Source: Siphonodentalium dalli (Eukaryota > Mollusca > Scaphopoda > Gadilida > Siphonodentaliidae). Taken from it: a stretch of 64,000 nucleotides of DNA. The stretch spans positions 250,916,484 to 250,980,483 of the forward strand of contig CP136064.1 of NCBI GenBank assembly GCA_032622095.1, written 5' to 3'. The position numbers were made by a program, and so were the translations under genes. Position 1 is the first letter of the stretch. Every line of letters starts with the position of its first letter. Shown one piece after another: positions 59,301 through 64,000 of this stretch. The notes below the pieces were generated by a model that saw only the letters and a list, made by a program, of their open reading frames with translations, ran no database searches and was not told the DNA's origin.

Positions 59301-59715
59301 ACTGCAAAAATAAGGCGAAGCGGACGGCGCTAGGGCGAAGAAGTCGCCCTTGTCGCCCTCTCGGCTGGTCCCTGATTCTGCTTAGGCCTCATCTTCTGGG
59401 AGGTATCTATAGTCTCAAATTAACATTGTTTTTAGTTACTTTACCACTTTTGTTCAGTTTCTATATCCCCTAATTTGCAGAAGATAACATGCATAATAGA
59501 GGTGACTAATGGTCACACTAAAGTCACCCTCGGGGGATCTCATATTGCAAATGTCAGACACTATATTCAAGGCTTGCCAATGCGAAGAGCTTACATCAAT
59601 TTAAGCAAGCCTCCAATACAAATTTATATAACAAACATATCACACACCTGTTTCGCCTTCTCCATCTTTATTTTTTTCTTTGTTCTCACGATTCTCTTGC
59701 TCTAAATTCAGCGAC
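35308..59715 (-). CDS. SPPL3: signal peptide peptidase-like 3 (SPPL3), 5' partial, 11 exons
   Basis: Intramembrane GxGD aspartyl protease, a multipass Golgi/ER protein. Known SPPL3 proteins cut type II membrane proteins such as glycosyltransferases and so control their release. Coding exons, in order: 59715-59648, 57822-57703, 50812-50734, 47640-47528, 47031-46925, 45561-45490, 41351-41263, 40760-40715, 38020-37870, 36041-35932, 35376-35308. All junctions are GT-AG and keep frame; the sum is about 340 residues plus stop. Both catalytic aspartates (YDVFW; GLGD) and QPALLYLVP (PAL motif) are intact, and the C-terminus [11 protein letters not shown] is nearly identical to vertebrate SPPL3. The first coding exon (N-terminus and first membrane helix, about 34 residues in vertebrates) was not found and is probably beyond 64000. 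Introns hold many transposons, none in coding sequence. Confidence 0.95.
35932..36041 (-). CDS. SPPL3: SPPL3 exon with PAL motif
   Basis: Starts in phase 1 (G|GG) after TTTCAG and reads [20 protein letters not shown] then [17 protein letters not shown], ending [18 protein letters not shown] is the PAL signature next to the active site in presenilin/SPP proteases. Confidence 0.97.
36519..36890. mobile_element. TTAA element family A, copy 3
   Basis: TTAACCCATTACCCAACA to TGTTGGGTAAAGGGTTAA in an SPPL3 intron. Two complete cassettes in opposite orientation at about 36660-36731 and 36792-36865, separated by a T-rich spacer. Nearly the same as A1. Confidence 0.85.
37262..37425. repeat. diverged family P fragment
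   Basis: CTCTGAGCTTTGAAGAGTGAG, ACTCAAATCAAATATTTTTC and CCCCCGAAGGC match the inner part of 9043-9490 and 41599-41905; the ends are lost. Confidence 0.5.
37819..37869 (-). other. in-frame alternative extension of an SPPL3 exon
   Basis: These 51 bases are an extra tandem copy of the exon end plus intron start. If the second donor (37819/37818) is used, 17 residues ([17 protein letters not shown]) are added without a stop or frame change. Sequence alone cannot tell which donor is used. Confidence 0.6.
37870..38020 (-). CDS. SPPL3: SPPL3 exon after the GxGD motif
   Basis: After [25 protein letters not shown], a short variable loop with PPPPPY, then [22 protein letters not shown]. Matches the helix and loop following GLGD in SPPL3. 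The donor is duplicated by a 51-bp tandem repeat (37796-37846 and 37847-37897, identical). Confidence 0.95.
38021..40143. other. SPPL3 intron, no further gene seen
   Basis: T/A homopolymer tracts near 38195-38220, 39710-39725 and 39777-39786. ORFs at 38816 and 39559 show no family resemblance. Confidence 0.4.
40144..40427. mobile_element. TTAA element family C, copy 1
   Basis: TTAACCCTTTGAGTGCCAGG to CCTGGCACTGAAAGAGTTAA. One cassette copy lies near 40190-40260, then A/T-rich sequence, then GGGCCGATGAGATCGGCCCC. Confidence 0.85.
40715..40760 (-). CDS. SPPL3: SPPL3 exon with GxGD catalytic motif
   Basis: A 46-base exon, TTTCAG|T...ATT|GTAAGT, reading (S)[19 protein letters not shown] carries the second catalytic aspartate. 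Confidence 0.97.
41263..41351 (-). CDS. SPPL3: SPPL3 exon, lumenal/cytosolic loop
   Basis: TTCCAG|GTTGG to CCTAG|GTAAGT. Reads [20 protein letters not shown] then SLPGKLVFP(S), the conserved loop between the two catalytic helices. Confidence 0.95.
41599..41905. mobile_element. TTAA element family P, copy 2
   Basis: TTAAAGGTACTCAATC at the left and GATTGAGTACCTTTAA at the right; 307 bp with inner repeats CAGAGGGTCCTATATCAC / AGGACCCTCTG. Confidence 0.8.
42255..43446. mobile_element. TTAA element family D, 1.2 kb
   Basis: TTAACACGTTGAGTGCCAC at the left and GGCACTCAACGTGTTAA at the right. Next to each end are two copies of the palindrome CTACGAGTTATCTCGTAG. Inner sequence is noncoding; the minus-strand ORF 42894-43301 resembles nothing known. 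Nonautonomous piggyBac-like by ends and TTAA. Confidence 0.8.
43671..43837. repeat. possible TTAA-bounded short element F
   Basis: TTAACCCATCCCTTGGCG to TATAGAAGGGTTAA; the imperfect ends make this tentative. Confidence 0.35.
44270..44975. repeat. four ~150 bp tandem units with GGAC/AGAC tail
   Basis: GGNCCATAACTCTG recurs near 44287, 44431, 44582 and 44733. Each unit continues with ATC(A)AACCCATATTCGAA, ACCAAATTTGGTT and GATCAGATAAAAAATG. The array ends in GGACGGACAGACGGAC runs at about 44874-44945. Confidence 0.8.
45150..45411. mobile_element. TTAA element family B, copy B4
   Basis: TTAACCCTGCCATGACTGG to CCAGTCATAGAAGGGTTAA, with two cassettes (about 45198-45272 and 45293-45368). Confidence 0.8.
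45490..45561 (-). CDS. SPPL3: SPPL3 exon after the YD motif
   Basis: 72 bases, phase 0 on both sides: [24 protein letters not shown], then GTAAGT. Confidence 0.96.
45716..45985. mobile_element. MITE family M, copy 5, right hairpin lost
   Basis: GTGTGTCTGACATTTGCAG and a damaged left hairpin, then the centre with GGGGAGTATCTATAATCTC and CTGTTCAGTTTCTATATATC. It continues into the GAAAGTGTCAATGACACTG repeat, also seen near 15023 and 37496. Confidence 0.6.
46613..46868. mobile_element. TTAA element family B, copy B5
   Basis: TTAACACTTTGATGACGGGG to CCAGTCATGGCAGGGTTAA; the first cassette is degraded (GTAGTATATATAAGAG), the second complete. Confidence 0.75.
46925..47031 (-). CDS. SPPL3: SPPL3 exon with YD catalytic motif
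   Basis: TTACAG|CTCTTGG to TTTTGG|GTAAGT. Reads (A)[19 protein letters not shown] then [18 protein letters not shown] holds the first catalytic aspartate. Confidence 0.97.
47528..47640 (-). CDS. SPPL3: SPPL3 transmembrane exon
   Basis: TTTCAG|A to GACG|GTGAGT. Reads (K)[18 protein letters not shown] then [19 protein letters not shown], matching the CGRFTAAE...TGHWLLMD block of SPPL3. Confidence 0.96.
48242..48345. repeat. 22-bp minisatellite, five copies
   Basis: ATGCTACCATTCTCTATAT starts at 48242, 48264, 48286, 48308 and 48330 with one T substitution in copy four. Lies within W1. Confidence 0.95.
48655..49085. repeat. three ~165 bp tandem units with GGAC tail
   Basis: TTATTGAAATCGGTTCATA recurs near 48693, 48856 and 49016. 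Units share TTTTCTAAGTCAAAATAAG. (GGAC)n follows at about 49053-49079, then TATGTGGCT-rich sequence. Confidence 0.8.
50430..51590. repeat. tandem-unit array (~185 bp spacing), diverged
   Basis: TTCCCATGGTACTAAA, AAATGTAGGAATA(A/C)AAGCTC, TTATGCATGTTGCAAAA and GTCGAAAAAGGGG words repeat near 50460-50640 and 51230-51560. The SPPL3 exon at 50734-50812 lies between the two parts. A C run of 16 occurs at about 50367-50382. Confidence 0.65.
50734..50812 (-). CDS. SPPL3: SPPL3 transmembrane exon
   Basis: TTACAG|TT to CAAAA|GTAAGT. Reads [20 protein letters not shown] then ACSNGQ. Confidence 0.95.
51591..52730. other. SPPL3 intron, no gene seen
   Basis: A short hairpin at about 51879-51908 (ACTTGCGCCAG...CTGGACGCAAGT). 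Otherwise unassigned. Confidence 0.4.
52731..53215. repeat. array of GGTATACC palindromes inside a fold-back element
   Basis: At least nine intact or decayed copies of a 26-bp palindrome, half-site CTAAAGAGCGGTA, centred on GGTATACC, spaced irregularly. The outer ends are themselves inverted: ATTTAAGGCCGTGGCTA at the left, TAGCCACTCCGTTTAT at the right. Confidence 0.85.
53770..54191. mobile_element. TTAA element family C, copy 2
   Basis: TTTACCCCTTTCAGTGCCAG to AACTGAAAGGGTTAA. A complete cassette at about 53823-53892, then CACTGAACC complement, then an AAGTATTCAT target site that is uninterrupted here but split in copy 3. Confidence 0.85.
54192..55167. other. SPPL3 intron, no gene seen
   Basis: Short repeats of TTTGCCAAAT words; ORFs are short and unrecognised. 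Confidence 0.35.
55168..55879. mobile_element. TTAA element family C, copy 3, with nested insertion
   Basis: TTAACCCTTTCAGTGCCAGG to CACTGAAGGGGTTAA, inverted relative to copies 1-2. A complete cassette lies at about 55760-55830. A 263-bp insertion sits at 55343-55605. Confidence 0.85.
55343..55605 (+). mobile_element. nested retroposon with 11-bp target duplication
   Basis: Flanked by CAAGTATTCAT at 55332-55342 and 55606-55616. Ends AATAAAATATGTTTACAT, similar to the 3' end of the LINE at 24996 (AATAAATATGTTCAAATC), so probably a 5'-truncated LINE tail or SINE. The family C copy at 53770-54191 shows the empty site. Confidence 0.75.
56143..57158. mobile_element. MITE family M, copy 6, split by another element
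   Basis: Left hairpin half 56143-56201 (GCATAGCAGGCTAGCATC, CACCCTCTTGGGACC), centre from 56844, right hairpin 57045-57158 around AGCCCGCTGTGCGAGATAGC ending GTCAGACACAC. Confidence 0.75.
56202..56843. mobile_element. nested inverted-repeat element, 642 bp (Harbinger-like flanks)
   Basis: GGTAGCAATACACGATTTC at the left and GAAATCGTGTACTGCTACC at the right, flanked by TTA on both sides (or CTTAGG if two bases are shifted). A 3-bp TWA duplication suits PIF/Harbinger. Interior is noncoding. Confidence 0.75.
57703..57822 (-). CDS. SPPL3: SPPL3 transmembrane exon
   Basis: TTGTAG|CC to CTCAG|GTCAGT. Reads (A)[19 protein letters not shown] then [20 protein letters not shown]. Confidence 0.95.
57894..58445. 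repeat. hAT-like family X fragments
   Basis: CAGGGACCAGCCGAGAAG, GGGAGAAGTCACGGCTC and TTTACACCCAGTTCTGG at the left; TTTACACCCAAACGCCATG near 58401. Matches 31040-31200 in order; the right terminus is not identified. Confidence 0.5.
58453..59570. mobile_element. MITE family M, copy 7, split by hAT element W2
   Basis: Left piece GCTAGCATCATCAAATGCAC..CATTCTGCT ends at 58492. The right piece resumes at 59375 with ATTCTGCTTAGGCCTCATC, the centre and CAGACACTATATT. Confidence 0.75.
58493..59374. mobile_element. nonautonomous hAT-type element W2, 882 bp
   Basis: CAGGGACCAGCC at the left and GGCTGGTCCCTG at the right with a perfect 8-bp target duplication ATTCTGCT (58485-58492 and 59375-59382). 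Subterminal GGGCGAA / TTCGCCC words repeat. It is an inverted, shorter relative of W1 at 47691-50267. Confidence 0.88.
59648..59715 (-). CDS. SPPL3: SPPL3 first visible coding exon
   Basis: TTCACAG|G to AACAG|GTGTGT. Reads (R)[22 protein letters not shown], the charged loop after the first helix (RSLNMDFENQDKEK-type in vertebrates). The split Arg codon needs an upstream exon ending in AG; none matching was found between here and 64000. Confidence 0.9.
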
Positions 59716-59917
59716 CTGTGAACATATGAAAGAAATAATCACATGGACATGAATATTATTCCAGGTAGGTCAGCAATCGAAAACAATTACATTTTTGTAA
59801 CAGTTAAAGTGATGTTCAACATTCCGGTTGGGTGATCAAATAGAAATGGAGAATAATCTTGCTCAAAGTAGTTATTTTTACGAATATTAATCCAAAATGA
59901 CTTATATATGGCAAAAT

Positions 59918-60172
59918 TGACGGGAGCTGCACTAGTGCAGCATTAAAAACCATGTGCCAGTGCATTCTCTTATATATGCGGGTCTCCTATAGGGAGCCTC
60001 ACATATATAAGAGAATGCACTGATTTACAAGGGCAAGGTAAATATTGTTAGGCCAATGTATTCTCTTATATATGCGAGACTCATTATGGGAGACTCGCAT
60101 ATATCAGAGAATGCAATTGGCACAGGGTTTTTTGCAAAAATTTCAAGAAGCTCCCAGTCATGAAAGGGTTAA
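59918..60172. mobile_element. TTAA element family B, copy B6
   Basis: Left end decayed (AATTGACGGGAGCTGC), right end CCCAGTCATGAAAGGGTTAA. Two cassettes at about 59955-60032 and 60050-60122. Confidence 0.75.
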
Positions 60173-61160
60173 AGTGTTAATAAACAGCTACATTATGGTT
60201 TAACCAGAGGGGACATTTTTTAATTTACTTGCGCTTGCACATGACTACAGAGGTCACTTCAATACAATGTGGTGTAATAAATTTTAAAAAATCAATATAA
60301 TACTCAACATGTTGGTCACAAAGTGAATAACTAATTGGGTGTCCATTGAAAATTGACATTGTGAATATTAGATCTTGATTTGCAGCTGCAAATTATAAAA
60401 ATGTCTGTCGGAATAACGAGTTTCACACATGGCAAATTACTCCCCTACTAATGAGTGACTATGGTTTAATGGGACACAATGTATTGAATAGTGAAGATGT
60501 GGAACCAATATGTTAATGAACAAGACAGTCAAAGACTGTGGGGTCGCTCACCAGACTGCAAAGACTGATGAGACTGGGACTCTGGAGACCACAATAGTCA
60601 GAACTTTTCATAAGCACTTTGAAAAAAGTAGATCTAAACACGATATGTGGCTAGAGAGGCTTCAGTAGTGTACAGTGGGTAATTTCAAGGTGAATATCCA
60701 CCATGAAATTGCCCACTGTTCACTACTGATCACCCCCCTCCTCCAGCTCAACAAGTCCCCTCCCGACCGGGCTCCAGACTCCCAAGTCTTGGGTTGGAAT
60801 TTCACAACCGACATCTCAAACTTTCTTTAAAAAACTTCTCCAAATATGCCCGTTATTTCGTCAAAAACACTTCTTCAAATATCTCCGTTATTTAGTTAAT
60901 AAAAATAATTTCTTATTTCATAATTCGCGCTATTTCGTCATTTTGATGCATTTTTTATTCCGCAATTTCGCTGTATTTTCCTATTTCGCTTTTTCGTGGT
61001 ATTTCATATTTCGATAATTCGCTATATTTGACATATTATGGGATATTGGCATGCCTCAACGGCTGGCGTGGCATGCCACATACCCTTTATCACTGAGGAA
61101 TTTTAACTAATAGTTTTGTATTACTACAGAGTAACATTGGTCTGTATCAGGTGAGATTTT
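60173..61160. other. no gene recognised
   Basis: Unassigned. Short inverted words ACAGTGGGTAATTTC / GAAATTGCCCACTGT at 60670-60720. The first SPPL3 coding exon was looked for here on the minus strand and not found. Confidence 0.35.
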
Positions 61161-61510
61161 AAGAGTTGAAGAAAACTGATTTTCCTCAAAAGTTTCCTAA
61201 AAATGACCTCACGTGTACAAATCTGAACCCCACTCACCAAAGGACCCTCCATACCAAAAGCTAAATAGGCCTGATGGTTTCTGAAGAATTACTATGGAGG
61301 GAAAGAGTTATGGCCCTGGCTTCTCACCTATATGACCTGATGAACTCATTTGAACAAATCTGAATGTGAGTCAAAATATATAAACCATTTCGGTCTTTAA
61401 TATGTAGAAGAACAAAATTGATGGACGGATGGAAACATCCCAACAGAGGGATGGACGGGAGGACATACTGACAGACAAATTCAATCCAATATACCCCCCC
61501 CCCCCAAGTT
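61161..61510. repeat. tandem-unit remnant
   Basis: CAAATCTGAACCCCACTCAC, AGGACCCTCCATACCAAA and GGGAAAGAGTTATGGCCCT words repeat those at 62520-62870. GGACGGATGG follows, with a C run at about 61494-61504. Confidence 0.65.
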
Positions 61511-61599
61511 TTCTTTGCAACTTTGCAAATCAGGGTATAATGAGTACAACTGGATAGGTGGTGGTTAAGAATATAATAGTGGAACAGCCAAGTCTGAAT

Positions 61600-62010
61600 A
61601 TAGTGTCTGACTTTTGCAGAATGAGGTCACTAAAGGGTGAATTTAGTGCTGCAATCACGTAAGGTGGGCTACCTCACCAAATTCACCCTCTGTGGACCTC
61701 ATTATGCTTAGGCCTCAACTGCCATGGGAGACATAGGAACAGATTGAAGTTGTCCAGTTAATTGGTGATGTGCACCCATTGGGCACTTCAATTATCAATT
61801 TTATCTTCTGACAGCAAATTAGGGAATATAGAAACTGAACAGAAGGGAAAAAGTAAGTAGAAATGTCAATTTAAGACCTGTATACTTCCCTGAAGATGAG
61901 GCCTAAGCAGAATGAGGTCCCTGGAGAGTGTATTTGGTGATGCTAGCCTACTGTGCAGAGTAGCATCACTAAATTCACCCTCTTGGGACCTCATTCTGCA
62001 AATGTCAGAC
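61600..62010. mobile_element. MITE family M, copy 8, most complete
   Basis: TATAGTGTCTGAC at the left and GTCAGACATAC at the right. Left hairpin 61606-61706, centre with CTGCCATGGGAGACATAGG and CTGAACAGAAGGGAAAAAGT, right hairpin 61905-62010. This copy shows the full design: two hairpins facing each other around a centre of about 200 bp, TA at the edges. Confidence 0.8.
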
Positions 62011-62211
62011 ATACAGCATTTTGTTTTGATATGATATGTTAATGATACACACAGAGCATGACTGTTTACACCTAGCTGTCAGCCAGCTAGATAACATCTG
62101 AATTGATGACTGTTATTAACTCTTTCTGTCTGGGGCTAATACCATACTTTATGGATGTTACAAGGTGTCAGTTTTTCTTGACTGCAGTGGGTGCAGGGCG
62201 GCGCAGATTGG

Positions 62212-62214
<3 letters not shown>

Positions 62215-62267
<53 letters not shown>
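62215..62267. repeat. 53-base G homopolymer
   Basis: Uninterrupted G from 62215 to 62267, followed by GGT/GGGA-rich sequence to about 62330. The Pro-rich minus-strand ORF is a by-product. Confidence 0.9.
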
Positions 62268-62268
<1 letters not shown>

Positions 62269-62479
62269 GGTAGTGGGGACAGGGGGTGTAGAGGGGTGAG
62301 GAGGGAAAGGGGTGGAATGGGGTGTTTTGTGTCTAAAAAAAATATCAGGGGTTAAAATGGAAAAAATATTTATGTATTGGTTCATTTTGAATTGTGATTT
62401 GTTTTTTGAATTGAGCAAGGATTTAAATTTAACAATATTTTTAAAATAAATTAAATTGTTTTTTTTTTTTAAAGTTATG

Positions 62480-63030
62480 TTCCTGAAACGGCCCCTATTT
62501 GACACACTGACCCCATTTGAACAAATCTGAACCCCAGTCACACAAGGACCCACCATACAAAATATTAGCTAAATCGGCCTGATGATTCTGGAGAAGAAGT
62601 CATTCTAATAATTACTAGGGAGAATAGAGTTATGTCCCTGATTCTGCCCCTATTTGACCCAGTGACCCCATTTGAACAAATCTGACCCCCAGTCACTCAA
62701 GGACCTTCCATACCAAATATAAGCTAAATAGGCCTGATTGTTCTTGAAAAGAAGTTGTTTTAAGAATTACTATGGCGGGAAAGAGTTATGGCCCTAGCTT
62801 CGCAACTATTTGACTCAGTGACCTTATTTTAACAAATCTGAGTCTGAGTCAAGCAGGGAACATCCACACCAAATATGAACTCATTTGGCCTTATGATACT
62901 GGAGAAGAAGATGATTGTTGACGGACGGACGGACAGACGGACGGTCAGACGGACGGACGGACGGACGACGGACGAGGAGTGATGACTATAGCTCCACCGG
63001 AGACTTCGTCTCAGGTGAGCTAAAAAGCAT
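62480..63030. repeat. three ~125-150 bp tandem units, GGAC tail and terminal hairpin
   Basis: CCCATTTGAACAAATCTGA recurs near 62511 and 62667, with a variant near 62820. Units share CCATACNAAATAT..GCTAAAT and GGCCTGAT. The tail is (GGAC)n at 62921-62972, then TAGCTCCACCGGAGACTTCG and TCAGGTGAGCTAAAA. Confidence 0.8.
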
Positions 63031-64000
63031 TCAAATTCATGCACAAAGAATGGTGTCTGTCTAAGTTAGAAGAAAATAAATACCATGATTTGTACCATAT
63101 GAACTTGCATCTTTAACCAGGGCTTCTGCTAGGGTTAAAATGTAGGGTCTGTAGAAACTAGGATAGAACCATGGTTGTGGAATCACTGAACTAAATGGTT
63201 TCCCATAGGCGACAGTGTTAACATTTTGGCCAAATTCACTGAATTGAAGCCTGCAGGCCACTCCAGTGTGATGTTTACCCAGCTAGATTGACACCAGTTG
63301 ATCACGAAAATTCATAGGTCTTGTGTTTACTTTTTAAAATAAATCCCCAAGTGTACGACAGGGCTATCCCACAGCCAAATTTGAACTGGAAAGACCCAGA
63401 ACTACAGCAGCAAGTTAAATAAATTTCCCACTCACAAAAATCCATTCCCCCATTAATTCACCAGTTTAAATTATTCAGATATGATGTACAAATCAAATAA
63501 ACACGATGTCATCCTTTAATAACATGTCATATGTATCAGGTGAAGGTCATTCTACAGTTACCTTCACCTTTAGCATTTCAAGATGCACTCGCTACCCGAC
63601 TCTGGAACACATTTAGCTCCCCAATTCCTTGTGGCCTGTCAAATGCAGATTTTGAAATTCATGCTGGCCGGTTTATTTTGGGCTATAAAATTACCGCCGC
63701 AATTTTTAAATCACACCACGCACATGTAACACCTGGTTACATGCTATTTCCATAATATTTATACATTTTATCATCTAGTAATACGACAGGGTATCCGCTG
63801 TACTGGCATGGGATTCCTTCAACGGCCCCGTTCCCCTAGCCAATTGTTCCCCTGTTGAACTGCCAGTTGAGTTAAAAAATTTAGGGTCCCATTCCCCCAG
63901 CCCAGATTTCCCTTACCATACCACAGAACACATGATATATAGGGAATGTTCAGACACAGTCAACAAATAAAAGAATAGCCTTGTATAGCTGAATATAACT
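63031..64000. other. no gene recognised
   Basis: Unassigned. The ORF 63531-63755 has no recognisable family. A possible upstream SPPL3 intron. Confidence 0.35.

Noticed and set aside
62158..62556. 132-codon minus-strand ORF with a long proline run
   Set aside because: Proline run is the poly-G tract read backwards.
59716..64000. Search for the first SPPL3 coding exon
   Set aside because: No minus-strand stretch with an N-terminal helix ending in AG before a donor was recognised; most likely outside the window.

Overview
The window is nuclear DNA from an animal. It is AT-rich, carries spliced genes with GT-AG introns, and is dominated by transposable elements and their debris. The repeat style (tandem 150-190 bp units ending in GGAC runs, APE-type LINEs with a 2A-like motif, a tail reading TCAGGTGAGCTAAAA) resembles mollusc or other lophotrochozoan genomes. 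That taxonomic call is an inference from pattern only.

Two host genes can be reconstructed from splice sites and matching reading phases. On the minus strand, eleven exons between 59715 and 35308 encode the SPPL3 intramembrane aspartyl protease (signal peptide peptidase-like 3). All three family signatures (YD, GLGD, PAL) and the C-terminus are present; only the first coding exon is missing and probably lies to the right of the window. On the plus strand, exons at 1406-1639, 12190-12825 and 15524-15816 join in phase into the 3' part of a membrane-bound C-type lectin: half a CTLD, a Ser/Thr-rich mucin-like stalk with internal repeats, then a transmembrane helix and short tail. Its 5' exons lie left of the window.

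Layout. 1-16 kb: lectin gene, with a decayed minus-strand Ty3/gypsy element (about 4.5-12.17 kb) in its large intron. 16-19.3 kb: fold-back repeats. 19.3-25 kb: a 2A-containing LINE split by a second, antisense LINE. 25-35 kb: repeats and unassigned sequence. 35.3-59.7 kb: SPPL3, its introns loaded with transposons. 59.7-64 kb: repeats, including a 53-base G run.

The most striking non-gene signal is a set of TTAA-bounded, piggyBac-like short elements. At least three families with different ends carry the same palindromic cassette (core CCAATGCATTCTCTTATATA). Other notable points are two nonautonomous hAT-type elements with perfect 8-bp target duplications, a short element built from tandem palindromes, and an exact 51-bp tandem duplication that doubles an SPPL3 splice donor in frame.
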